Assembly (NCBI RefSeq): GCF_026278345.1
Contig: NZ_CP111085.1
Location: forward strand, 1,128,001 to 1,192,000
Length of the DNA: 64,000 nucleotides
DNA from: Tellurirhabdus rosea
Lineage (GTDB): Bacteria; Bacteroidota; Bacteroidia; Cytophagales; Spirosomataceae
Reading direction: 5' to 3'
Of the stretch, positions 35,470-43,473 are shown piece after piece (the stretch's first letter is position 1; the number at the start of each line of letters is the position of its first letter). The translations under genes were made by a program, and so were the position numbers. The notes beneath the pieces were generated by a model that searched no databases, was not told the origin of the DNA, and saw only the letters and a program-made list of their open reading frames with translations.

Positions 35470-36597
35470 TTAGGAAACAACTTTTACCTCTTTCGCCAGG
35501 GCTTCGAGGAAAGTATCGGCCTCGGCGACGCCCAGCGCCAGCGAAGGCAGCAGCCGCAGCGTGTTTTTGCCCGCCACCCCCGTGAAAATATGGTGGTCGA
35601 AGAGCAGGGCGTTGCGCAGGGGTTCCACCGGAAAGTCGAACTCAATGCCGATCATCAGTCCCCGGCCGCGCAGTTCCTTATACCCGCCGATCTGCCGGAT
35701 GCCGTCCGCCAGGTAATCGCCCAGACGGGCCGCGTTTTCGATCAGCGCCTCGTCCTGCATGATGTCCAGAACGGCGATACCGGCCCGGCAGGCCAGATGG
35801 TTGCCGCCGAAGGTGGTGCCCAGCATGCCGTAGGTCGCCTCGAATTTCGGTGAAATGAGCACGCCGCCGATGGGAAAGCCGTTGCCCATGCCCTTCGCCA
35901 TCGTCATCAGATCGGGGTGGATGCCGCTGTGCTGGTGCGAAAAGAACTTGCCCGAACGACCGTATCCGCACTGGACCGAATCCAGAATCAGGACCGCGCC
36001 CGTTTCGTCGCAGCGGCGGCGCAGGGTTTGCAGAAACTCGTCCGAAGCGACGTGAATCCCGCCGACACCCTGAATGCCTTCGACAATGACGGCGCAGGTT
36101 TCGTCGGTGATCCCGCTCACGGCGGCCGCGGCATCGTTGAAGGGCAGGAATGTGACGTGCTGGTTATAGTTGACCGGAGCCACGATGGAGGCGTTATCCG
36201 TCGCCGCCACTGCACCCGCCGTCCGGCCGTGAAAGGCTTTTTTGAAAGCGACAACCTTGGTCCGGCCGTTGTGAAACGAGGCCAGTTTCAGGGCATTTTC
36301 GTTCGCTTCCGCGCCGGAATTGCAGAGAAACAGCGCGTAGTCCGGGTAACCCGACAGGCGGCCGAGTTTCTCGGACAGTTCATCCTGAAGGGAAACCTTA
36401 ACGGAATTCGAGTAAAAGGAAATTTTCTGGAGCTGGTCGGTCAGGGCGGCCACGTACCGGGGGTGCGTGTGTCCGACCGAAATAACGGCATGGCCGCCGT
36501 ACAGATCAAGGTAGCGGTCGCCTTTCGTGTCCCACAAATAACTGCCCTGCGCCCGAACCGGCTCGATGTCGTACAGCGGATATACGTTAAAAAGCAT
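35470..36597 (-). CDS. argD: Acetylornithine/succinylornithine aminotransferase
   Basis: PLP enzyme that converts N-acylglutamate semialdehyde to N-acylornithine, 375 residues, class III aminotransferase. Diagnostic parts are YLDLYGGHAVISVGHTHPRY, FLCNSGAEANENALKLA, AFHGRTAGAVAAT, LILDSVQCGYGRSGKFF and LMTMAKGMGNGFPIGGVLIS, which contains the PLP lysine. It is the first gene of the argD-argF'-argB group; 74 bases separate it from argF'. The 171-base leader on its 5' side has a -7-like TAAACTTG on the minus strand near 36671-36678 but no clear -33 element. The other arg genes (C, G, H, E) are not in the window. Confidence 0.92.
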   Translation of the reverse strand: MLFNVYPLYDIEPVRAQGSYLWDTKGDRYLDLYGGHAVISVGHTHPRYVAALTDQLQKISFYSNSVKVSLQDELSEKLGRLSGYPDYALFLCNSGAEANENALKLASFHNGRTKVVAFKKAFHGRTAGAVAATDNASIVAPVNYNQHVTFLPFNDAAAAVSGITDETCAVIVEGIQGVGGIHVASDEFLQTLRRRCDETGAVLILDSVQCGYGRSGKFFSHQHSGIHPDLMTMAKGMGNGFPIGGVLISPKFEATYGMLGTTFGGNHLACRAGIAVLDIMQDEALIENAARLGDYLADGIRQIGGYKELRGRGLMIGIEFDFPVEPLRNALLFDHHIFTGVAGKNTLRLLPSLALGVAEADTFLEALAKEVKVVS

Positions 36598-36768
36598 TGT
36601 CTGAAGTTGGATTACCGGACGCCGGGGCGACCCATTGAACGATTTTCAGGATTTACCGGAAAATTGTGCAAGTTTACGCACTTTTTAAGGAAATAGTTTG
36701 CAAAAACGTCAAATAAACGTCCTCCGTTTTTCCATCCTGATAAATCCCGGAACGCGCCCCGTCCGGCT

Positions 36769-37488
36769 TCAGACGGCGGCCATCCGGCTGAGCGCCTCGA
36801 CCAGCGGCCCGGGGGTTTCCAGCATTCCGAGGTGACCCGCTTCGTCAAGCACGACCGGCTGGCCCTGCGACGGCATGCCGAAGAGGGCTTCACTTTTCTC
36901 GAAAGGAATGATTTTGTCCTGGCGACCGGCAATGATCACGACCGGAAAAGCCGCGGCCTTCAGCACCTGCGTCCGGTCCGGCCGACCGGCGATGGCCCGC
37001 ACCCCGGCCGAAAGCGCCTCCGCCGGCAGTTGACTCGATTTTTTGACCAGTTCATCGACCGCCTCCGGCTGCTGCTGGCGGAAAGCGTCGCCGAACATGT
37101 TTGGCACGGTGTTTCGGATAAACGCCTCCGAGCCGTATTCCTGAAGCGATTGCAGGGCCTTTTGCCGCTGCTCTTTTTTGGTTTCGTCGTCGGCAAAGGC
37201 CGTCGAATGCACCAGCGCCAGTCCGGCAACCATTTCGGGATGACGTTCTGCAAAGGCCAGTGCGATGTAGCCGCCCATCGAATGGCCCGCGAGGATGGCC
37301 TTTTCGACCTGTGCCTGCTCCATTAATGAATAAAGCCGCTCGGCATAGGCTTCAATGCTTTCGTGCCCGTCCAGTCGGGAGAAATCCGGTTTGATGATGC
37401 TGAACTGCCGGGAGAGCGGTTCGTAGACCGTATCCCAGACGGAAGAATCGACGCCGTGGCCGTGAATGAGGACAAGAGTTGGTTTCAT
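36769..37488 (-). CDS. Alpha/beta hydrolase
   Basis: Small hydrolase of 239 residues starting at ATG 37488 (MKPTLVLIHGHGVD). The frame stays open to 37566 but that segment is part of a palindromic repeat and is not taken as coding. Catalytic triad: Ser in AILAGHSMGGYIALAF, Asp in VVIIAGRQDKIIPFEK, His in LDEAGHLGMLETP. A helical cap lies at about residues 125-185. There is no signal peptide. Neighbours are a lipoprotein gene upstream on the same strand and the argD leader downstream. The substrate is unknown. Confidence 0.85.
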   Translation of the reverse strand: MKPTLVLIHGHGVDSSVWDTVYEPLSRQFSIIKPDFSRLDGHESIEAYAERLYSLMEQAQVEKAILAGHSMGGYIALAFAERHPEMVAGLALVHSTAFADDETKKEQRQKALQSLQEYGSEAFIRNTVPNMFGDAFRQQQPEAVDELVKKSSQLPAEALSAGVRAIAGRPDRTQVLKAAAFPVVIIAGRQDKIIPFEKSEALFGMPSQGQPVVLDEAGHLGMLETPGPLVEALSRMAAV

Positions 37489-37500
37489 ACAGGAGGGGTT

Positions 37501-37606
37501 AAAAAAGTTCTCGCAGATTTGCGCCGATTTTGTGGCCAGATTTCCGCAGAAAGCATCTGCGGTCATCGGCGTCGAAAATCAGCGTAAATCTGCGAGAAAA
37601 AAACTT
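37501..37606. repeat. Inverted repeat with CTCGCAGATTT words (family member 9)
   Basis: Arms TCTCGCAGATTTGCGCCGAT (left) and ATCAGCGTAAATCTGCGAGA (right) match over 23 bases with two differences, extended by AAAAAAGTT/AACTTTTTT-type ends. A second inner hairpin GCAGAAAGCATCTGC sits in the spacer. It ends 7 bases before the lipoprotein stop codon (37613) and starts 12 bases from the hydrolase start. Confidence 0.75.
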
Positions 37607-37612
37607 AAACCA

Positions 37613-38239
37613 TTAGGCTACATCCAGCAGGTCCAGCAGAATCAGGACCAGACCGACGATAATCCCGATCGAGCCCAGCCAGCCCAGCCCCGGGATGAAG
37701 ATCAGGATCAGACCGATGATGGCGATAATCACCCCCAGACGCAGCAGGCCGGAAGTGGCGTTGGTAGCATCGGTGTCCTGCGGAGCCAGCTTCTTGGCAA
37801 TTTTGTTATTCATCTTCTTCACCATCATCCGCTGCGCGAAGTTCGGTTTTTTGGCGGCGGCGGCCGTCAGCTTCTCGGGGTTGGCCGAGGCTTCTGCCAG
37901 CATGGTCTGCACCCGGGCGATCCGCTTTTCCAGCTTCTTGCTCTCGGCCAGTTTGCCTTCCCGACGGGCGCTGGCTACGGCTTCGTTGAACTGGGTTTCC
38001 ACGGCTTTGATCTGGGCGGCGGGCGCAGGCGTTACCGCTTCAGCTACAGCCACGCTGGTCTCGGCTACCGGAGCCACGGGCGTTTCGGCCACGGCCGGAG
38101 TTTCCGTCCGGACGGCGGGCTGCTCGCTCACAAATCGTTCAACCGGCTGACGCTGGTACATCGCCGTCTGGCGGCTGCAGGAAGTAAAGAAGGTCGTCGC
38201 AAAAAGGGCGTAAACTGAAACTTTGGTAAGCGTTTTCAT
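37613..38239 (-). CDS. Hypothetical lipoprotein with two C-terminal transmembrane segments
   Basis: Protein of 208 residues from ATG 38239 (MKTLTKVSVYALFATTFFTSC). The signal peptide ends at a lipobox F-T-S-C, so Cys21 may be lipidated. A linker rich in Val, Ala, Pro and Glu (about residues 35-80) is followed by a charged helical stretch (AVASARREGKLAESKKLEKR). Two adjacent hydrophobic segments follow, LLRLGVIIAIIGLILIFIPG and WLGSIGIIVGLVLILLDLLD. The last part looks like the YqaE/DUF-type double-helix hairpin found in many Bacteroidota lipoproteins. No function can be assigned. A long hairpin follows the stop codon. Confidence 0.6.
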   Translation of the reverse strand: MKTLTKVSVYALFATTFFTSCSRQTAMYQRQPVERFVSEQPAVRTETPAVAETPVAPVAETSVAVAEAVTPAPAAQIKAVETQFNEAVASARREGKLAESKKLEKRIARVQTMLAEASANPEKLTAAAAKKPNFAQRMMVKKMNNKIAKKLAPQDTDATNATSGLLRLGVIIAIIGLILIFIPGLGWLGSIGIIVGLVLILLDLLDVA

Positions 38240-38319
38240 GTGTGGAAGAATTATATGAAACAATCGTATTCGATGCACTAACGTCCTAAGGTTGCAGTTT
38301 GTTAGGGCCGTTCAAGCAC

Positions 38320-38353
38320 AAAGCCCCGGTTTCTTATCGAAAACCGGGGCTTT
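38320..38353 (-). terminator. Rho-independent terminator of clpX
   Basis: AAAGCCCCGGTTT / AAACCGGGGCTTT, 13 perfect pairs, loop of eight bases, ending about 28 bases beyond the clpX stop codon (38382). T-tracts exist on both sides. Confidence 0.88.
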
Positions 38354-38381
38354 GTTGGCCAAAAATTATTTAAAATCCACT

Positions 38382-39617
38382 TTACGCGACCGAACGGAAC
38401 AGCTGGTACGAAGACTTGCCAAATTTCTGCTGGGCATAATCGAGCGTCACCACAAGCTTTTTCACCTTCGTATCCGACGGCAGTTCAAACATGGCGTCCG
38501 TGATGATGGATTCGCAGATGGACCGAAGGCCGCGGGCACCGAGCTTGTATTCCATCGCCTGATCGACGATATAATCCAGGGCCGTATCGTCCCAGACCAG
38601 CTGGATCTTTTCCATTTCAAACAGCTTTTCGTACTGCTTGGTCAGGGCGTTTTTGGGTTCGGTCAGGATGCGGCGCAGGGCTTCGCGGCTCAGCGGTTCG
38701 AGGTGGGTCAGCACCGGCAGACGGCCGATCAGCTCCGGAATCAGTCCGAACGATTTCAGGTCGTGGGCCGACACGTACCGCATCAGGTGTGCTCTTTCGA
38801 GCGAATCGTGCAGCGGCCGGGTGCCCGAGAAGCCGATGGGCCGGGTGTTGATCCGCTTGGCGATGTGCCGGTCGATGCCGTCGAAAGCGCCGCCGCAGAT
38901 GAACAGGATGTTCTCCGTATTGAGCGCAATCATCTTCTGGTCCGGGTGCTTGCGGCCGCCCTGGGGGGGCACGTTGACCACCGAGCCTTCCAGCAGTTTC
39001 AGCAGCGCCTGCTGAACGCCTTCGCCGCTCACGTCGCGGGTAATCGACGGATTATCCGACTTCCGGGCGATTTTGTCAATCTCGTCAATGTAGACGATGC
39101 CGCGCTCGGCCGCCTCGATGTTGTAATCGGCCGCCTGGAGCAGCCGGGTCAGGATCGTTTCCACGTCTTCGCCCACATAGCCCGCTTCGGTGATCACCGT
39201 CGCGTCCGCGATGCAGAACGGCACTTCCAGCAGTTTGGCGATGGTGCGGGCGAGGTAGGTTTTGCCCGTGCCGGTTTCGCCGACCATGATGATGTTCGAT
39301 TTCTCGATCTGCACCTCATCGGCCGAAGGCGGCTGCATCAGGCGTTTGTAGTGGTTGTAGACGGCCACGGTCATCACCTTTTTGGCTTCGTCCTGCCCGA
39401 TGACGTACTGGTCGAGGTATTTTTTCATCTCGACCGGCTTAATCAGGTTGAAATTCGGACGTTCCTCCGGATTCGAGCGCTTCGGCCGGCTTTCCTCAAG
39501 CACGACCCGGTAGCCTTCCTCAATGCAGAAATTGCAGATATGCGCGTCGATACCCGACAGGAGCAGCATGACTTCATTCTTTCTCCGTCCGCAGAACGAG
39601 CAACTAATATGTGGCAT
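38382..39617 (-). CDS. clpX: ATP-dependent Clp protease ATP-binding subunit ClpX
   Basis: AAA+ unfoldase that feeds substrates to ClpP, 411 residues. The N-terminal zinc-binding domain uses C6, C9, C28 and C31 (SCSFCG and HICNFC). Walker A is [13 protein letters not shown], Walker B is [13 protein letters not shown], sensor 1 lies in [15 protein letters not shown], and the ClpP-contact loop region reads IGFSGTR. Unlike most genomes, where clpP directly precedes clpX, an opposite-strand gene of 720 codons separates it from clpP here. A -7-like TACTTTTG (39651-39658, minus strand) lies 34 bases upstream, which supports independent transcription. Confidence 0.96.
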   Translation of the reverse strand: MPHISCSFCGRRKNEVMLLLSGIDAHICNFCIEEGYRVVLEESRPKRSNPEERPNFNLIKPVEMKKYLDQYVIGQDEAKKVMTVAVYNHYKRLMQPPSADEVQIEKSNIIMVGETGTGKTYLARTIAKLLEVPFCIADATVITEAGYVGEDVETILTRLLQAADYNIEAAERGIVYIDEIDKIARKSDNPSITRDVSGEGVQQALLKLLEGSVVNVPPQGGRKHPDQKMIALNTENILFICGGAFDGIDRHIAKRINTRPIGFSGTRPLHDSLERAHLMRYVSAHDLKSFGLIPELIGRLPVLTHLEPLSREALRRILTEPKNALTKQYEKLFEMEKIQLVWDDTALDYIVDQAMEYKLGARGLRSICESIITDAMFELPSDTKVKKLVVTLDYAQQKFGKSSYQLFRSVA

Positions 39618-39764
39618 GTGGGTGGTCTATCTTTATTTATTGCGGTAAAACAAAAGTACAAATTTTACGCCACGTACTGACACGCTAACCGCTTCCGTCA
39701 GAAAATAGTGGCAAATTCCATCGCTTCCCGGAACGGGCCGCCATCCAGTCTGCCGATTAATAAA

Positions 39765-39778
39765 AACATGATCATGTT
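39765..39778. promoter_or_regulatory. 14-base palindrome AACATGATCATGTT
   Basis: Perfect inverted repeat in the divergent gap between clpX and the polytopic glycosyltransferase-like gene, 45 bases before the ATG at 39823. It is compatible with a dimeric regulator site; no regulator is identified. Confidence 0.35.
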
Positions 39779-39822
39779 ATAGGACAACAGTGCTATCATT
39801 ACGATGTCCTACCGCCCATCCT

Positions 39823-41985
39823 ATGATCGTCCTGTTCTTCACGGCTTTTCTTAGCCAATTTAGTCTTTTTTTGAGGTACAACCGTCAATTTGAGGGCCTT
39901 TATACGGCCTTTCGGCTAGCGCTGCTGCAAACGCTGGTAACGCAGGCCCTGCTTGTTTTTCTTTTCAACGAAATCCTGTCGCCGGTCAGCCAGTTAACGG
40001 CGGCAAACGCCCGTTTATTCTGGGGCCTGCTGACGGTCGGGCAGACGGCCGCGCTGGTGCTGCGGCTGCGGCAGACCGGCTCCACCCACGAGTTTCTGCG
40101 GCTCTTTCCGGCGCTTTTCCGCCTTGACGGACTTCGGGCCTCCGACCGCTGGCTTCTGTACGGCGTCCTGCTCACGCTGTTGCTGCCGCTCTTTTTGCTG
40201 GCCGTGTACGCGCCGCCCAGCAACCTGGATTCGCACAATTACCACCTCAACCGCATTCTGCTCTGGGGGCAAAACGCCAACGTGGACCACTTCCCGACGC
40301 TGCACATCCAGCAGTTGTATCATAACGTGGGCGCCGAATACCTGATGCTGCATCCGTTCTTGCTGGCGGGCGGCGACCAGTGGGTCAATCTGGTTCAGTT
40401 TGGGGCCATGCTGGGGTCGGTAGCGGCGGTGAGTCTGCTGGCCCGCCACTTCGGGGCGGGGCCGCGCAGGCAGTTGGTGGCCGCCCTTCTGCAACTGCTG
40501 CTGCCCATCGGCATTCTGGAAAGCACCACCACGCAGAACGACTACACCGCCTGTTTTTTCTTCCTGACGTTTGTGCTGCTGGGGTACCGGCTGCTGGCGC
40601 AGTGGCGGACATCCGACGCGGTCTGGTGGCTCTTTTCGCTCAGTCTGGCCGGGTTCGCCAAATATCCGGCCCTGTTTTTTGCGCTGCCGTTTGCGCTGTA
40701 TTTCGGGTTTCGGCTGCTGCGCCAGCACGGGCCTGCGTTCGGGCTGAAAACCAGCGTCGGGGCGCTGCTGGTGTTTGCCTTTGTTTTCGGGCCTTTTTTT
40801 GCCCGCAACTACGCCCTGTTTCAGCATCCGCTCTCGCCCCAGCCGGGCCATCCGCTGTTTTCCGAGAAAATTCCGGTGGACCGCTTCGGCCCCGCCTCCA
40901 CCCTGTCGACGTTCTCCAAAAACGTGGGTCTGCATCTGGCGCTGCCGCACGGGGGATACAACCGCGCGGTGGATGCGGCCGTGACCGGTTTTCATCGCCT
41001 CATCGGCATTGCTCCCGACGACCCCTGCCTGAGCATCGACCACTACCACACGCGGTTTTCGATGCAGGAAGACATGGCCCCCAACACGTTCCATTTTCTG
41101 CTCCTGCTGCTGACGGCCGGGCTTCTTTTGGCGCGGCGGGGTAACCCGGACCTCAAACTGCTGCTGGCGCTGGCAGTAGCCGGGTTGCTGCTGTTCAGCA
41201 CGTTTCTGAAGTTTCAGCTCTGGGCTTCCCGGCCGTGTATGCTGTTCTTTGCGGTGGGCTGTGTGCTGACCGGCCTTGTTCTGCCCCACCGGCTTCCCCG
41301 CTTCACCGGGGCGCTGCTGCTGCCGCCGCTGCTGGTGGCGGTCGGATGCGTTTACGGCAATCCGAACAAAATGCTCCTGCCGCTCCGGTATCTGGCCAAA
41401 AAAGCGACGGCGCACGTCCCGCGCGATATTTGCCCGGCCAGCGAGGCCGACCTGCGCCGCTTCCGCCTGGCTCTCAGCAGCTATTACGCGACCGACCAGA
41501 AAGCCGCCTGTTTCCCGCTGAAACGGGTTTTGTCCTACTCTGAATGCCGGGTGCTCTTCGACAAACTGGACTCGCTGGATTATTTCCGGGTGGATCAAGA
41601 GAATTTTGTTTTCGCCACCGGGCGAGCCCAGGCTTATTTTGCCAGCCACCCGGCCGACTACCGGGCTTTTGCCCCGCTGCTGCCGCATCTGCGCCGGGCC
41701 CGGTCCATCGGCGTGCTGATGCAGAACGAACTGGGCTTTTATCATTACTGGAGCGCGCTGGCTTGTCAGACCGAACAGCCGCCCAGAATGGCGTACATTC
41801 GTTACAAAGAACCGTTTGCAGGCCGGTCAAACACCCGGCCGTTCGACTACGAGTACGTGTTTACGGACAATCCGCAGCTGTTCCGAAATCTGCTGCCGCC
41901 TGCCTCGATTGCGGAAGTCCACTGCTCGGGACCGCTGTTCGTGATTCGTCTGAAAAAGCCAGCCTGCCAGACCTACGTCTTTTAA
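39823..41985 (+). CDS. Polytopic membrane protein, GT39-like glycosyltransferase candidate
   Basis: Integral membrane protein of 720 residues from ATG 39823 (MIVLFFTAFLSQ); the frame is open from a GTG at 39790. About eleven hydrophobic segments occupy the first 500 residues and the last 200 are soluble, probably outside. After the third helix the sequence reads NLDSHNYHLNRILLWGQNAN and TLHIQQLYHNVGAEYLML. These resemble the first external loop of dolichyl/undecaprenyl-phosphate-sugar mannosyltransferases, where an acidic residue is catalytic. STTTQNDYTACFFFLTFVLL supports this as a lipid-sugar transferase. It interrupts the clpP-clpX neighbourhood on the opposite strand. The donor and acceptor are unknown. 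Confidence 0.6.
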   Translation: MIVLFFTAFLSQFSLFLRYNRQFEGLYTAFRLALLQTLVTQALLVFLFNEILSPVSQLTAANARLFWGLLTVGQTAALVLRLRQTGSTHEFLRLFPALFRLDGLRASDRWLLYGVLLTLLLPLFLLAVYAPPSNLDSHNYHLNRILLWGQNANVDHFPTLHIQQLYHNVGAEYLMLHPFLLAGGDQWVNLVQFGAMLGSVAAVSLLARHFGAGPRRQLVAALLQLLLPIGILESTTTQNDYTACFFFLTFVLLGYRLLAQWRTSDAVWWLFSLSLAGFAKYPALFFALPFALYFGFRLLRQHGPAFGLKTSVGALLVFAFVFGPFFARNYALFQHPLSPQPGHPLFSEKIPVDRFGPASTLSTFSKNVGLHLALPHGGYNRAVDAAVTGFHRLIGIAPDDPCLSIDHYHTRFSMQEDMAPNTFHFLLLLLTAGLLLARRGNPDLKLLLALAVAGLLLFSTFLKFQLWASRPCMLFFAVGCVLTGLVLPHRLPRFTGALLLPPLLVAVGCVYGNPNKMLLPLRYLAKKATAHVPRDICPASEADLRRFRLALSSYYATDQKAACFPLKRVLSYSECRVLFDKLDSLDYFRVDQENFVFATGRAQAYFASHPADYRAFAPLLPHLRRARSIGVLMQNELGFYHYWSALACQTEQPPRMAYIRYKEPFAGRSNTRPFDYEYVFTDNPQLFRNLLPPASIAEVHCSGPLFVIRLKKPACQTYVF

Positions 41986-41986
41986 C

Positions 41987-42019
41987 GCAGAAAGCCTCCC
42001 CGACGGGGAGGCTTTCTGC
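41987..42019. terminator. Terminator hairpin between the membrane protein and clpP
   Basis: GCAGAAAGCCTCCCC / GGGGAGGCTTTCTGC, 15 perfect pairs with loop GAC, one base after the stop codon of the + strand gene and 39 bases from the clpP stop. It probably serves both convergent genes. Confidence 0.88.
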
Positions 42020-42058
42020 AATTTGACCGGCGCGGCCTGCGCGGCCCGGCCCAAAAGT

Positions 42059-42736
42059 TTACGCGGCTGTGCGGCGCAGTACTTCGTCGATCAGACCGTA
42101 TTCGCGGGCTTCTTCGGCGGTGAACCACTTGTCGCGGTCCGAATCTTTTTCGATTACTTCCTTGGTTTTGCCCGTATGGTCGGCGATGATGGTGTACAGT
42201 TCGTCGCGGAGTTTGACGATCTCGCGGGCCGTAATCTCAATATCCACCGACTGGCCCTGGGCGCCGCCCGACGGCTGGTGAATCATGACCCGGGCGTGCG
42301 GAAGAGCCGAACGCTTACCGGCGGCACCACCGCAGAGCAGAACGGCACCCATCGAAGCCGCGAGGCTGGTGCAGACCGTAGCCACGTCGGGGCGGACGTA
42401 CTGCATCGTATCGTAAATGCCCAGACCGGCGTAGACCGAGCCACCCGGGCTGTTGATATACATCAGAATGTCTTTGCGCGGGTCCGCCGATTCGAGGAAC
42501 AGCAGCTGGGCGACGATGATGTTGGCAATGTTATCGTCTACGCCCATGCCCATGAAAATGATCCGGTCGGCCATCAGACGCGAGAAAACGTCAACTTCGC
42601 GGAAGTTCATCGGGCGCTCTTCGATTACCGAGCGCGTCATGTTTTCGACGGTGTGGTTTACGTATCCGTCAACGGTCAGGCCGTTCAGGCCCATGTGGTG
42701 TACCGCAAACTTGCGGAATTCTTGTCCGAAATTCAT
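42059..42736 (-). CDS. clpP: ATP-dependent Clp protease proteolytic subunit ClpP
   Basis: Serine peptidase that forms the tetradecameric proteolytic barrel, 225 residues, usual for Bacteroidota. The catalytic residues are in [14 protein letters not shown] (Ser), [10 protein letters not shown] (His) and [18 protein letters not shown] (Asp). The N-terminal 30 residues are an extension compared with the mature E. coli protein. It lies between clpX and tig in the usual order on the minus strand, but with a + strand gene inserted on each side. A -7-like TATTTTCG (minus strand, 42763-42770) suggests its own promoter. Confidence 0.96.
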   Translation of the reverse strand: MNFGQEFRKFAVHHMGLNGLTVDGYVNHTVENMTRSVIEERPMNFREVDVFSRLMADRIIFMGMGVDDNIANIIVAQLLFLESADPRKDILMYINSPGGSVYAGLGIYDTMQYVRPDVATVCTSLAASMGAVLLCGGAAGKRSALPHARVMIHQPSGGAQGQSVDIEITAREIVKLRDELYTIIADHTGKTKEVIEKDSDRDKWFTAEEAREYGLIDEVLRRTAA

Positions 42737-42942
42737 AGAGATCTGGTTTCTGAATAGTGCAACGAAAATACGAAAGGCATGGTTTAAATAAAGTCAGCCA
42801 GTCATCAGTCGGTCGGGCTTCCCTGCGGAGTCAAAAACTAACTACGGATGGTCGGCCGACTGTCGACTACAAATTTTAACTTTCCTTCCGAAAAGTCGTC
42901 TCGGTTTGGGTTGCGATTTTATCGGAAATACTTGAGAACACC

Positions 42943-43329
42943 ATGAACATCGGCACACAAATACGTTTACGGCGGCAACAAAAGGGCTTTTCGCAGGAAA
43001 ATATGGCGGATATGCTCGGGCTTTCGACCACCGCGTACGGCGATATCGAGCGCGGCAAGACGGACCTGACGGTGTCGCGCCTGCAGCAGATCGCCACGGC
43101 ACTCGGCGTCACCGTTCCCGAATTGCTGTCCGAAGCCCAGCCGCAACCGCAGGAATTGTACCCGGAGCTGATGCACCAGCTGGAGAAGCTGCAGCTCGAA
43201 CGGGAAAAGCAGGAAATCGAACTCGAAAAGCTGCGTCTGGAAACGGCTTACTGGAAACGCCGCGTCGATGAAATGACCCAGTGGCTGTCGGCCCGCACCG
43301 TCGAGCGCGAACGGATCGGCTTTAAATGA
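42943..43329 (+). CDS. XRE-family helix-turn-helix regulator with C-terminal coiled coil
   Basis: Small DNA-binding protein of 128 residues. Residues 1-62 are a Cro/C1-type HTH (IGTQIRLRRQQKGFSQENMA, LGLSTTAYGDIERGKTDL, RLQQIATALGVTVPELL). Residues 75-110 are a charged coiled coil (LEKLQLEREKQEIELEKLRL), likely for dimerisation. A TTTG-N20-TACTTG promoter-like pair lies directly upstream (42905-42934), only nine bases from the ATG, so the message could have a very short leader. It is a single gene between clpP and tig. No target is evident. Confidence 0.85.
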   Translation: MNIGTQIRLRRQQKGFSQENMADMLGLSTTAYGDIERGKTDLTVSRLQQIATALGVTVPELLSEAQPQPQELYPELMHQLEKLQLEREKQEIELEKLRLETAYWKRRVDEMTQWLSARTVERERIGFK

Positions 43330-43467
43330 TTGATGGGCGGTCCGCCGCTGCGGTTGAATGAAGGATAGGTTGATAAAAAGAAAAGGCTGTGGTGACGGTC
43401 TTCCCGCTCCCACAGCCTCAATCAGTCTATCTATCAATCGACCGCAGCGGCGGACCGCCAATCGATC
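43328..43467. repeat. Long compound hairpin between HTH gene and tig (family member 10)
   Basis: The inner arms at 43336-43354 and 43441-43459 (GGCGGTCCGCCGCTGCGGT and complement) match at all 19 positions and are GC-rich. GATTGATGG and GGATAGGTTGAT words flank them on both sides. A central hairpin GGCTGTGG / CCACAGCC is nested inside. It starts at the HTH stop codon and ends 7 bases from the tig stop. Confidence 0.82.
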
Positions 43468-43473
43468 TATTCC

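Noticed and set aside
37489-37566. Extended N-terminus of the hydrolase that ends at 37488
   Set aside because: The extra codons lie in the left arm of the inverted repeat at 37501-37606, and the family start motif follows ATG 37488 directly.
39790-39822. GTG start for the polytopic membrane protein
   Set aside because: It would add a hydrophilic 11-residue tail before the first helix; ATG 39823 starts directly at the helix.
40015-41745. A 576-codon minus-strand frame opposite the polytopic membrane gene
   Set aside because: The product is Gln/Arg/Pro-rich with no helices or motifs, while the + strand protein has a regular membrane pattern.
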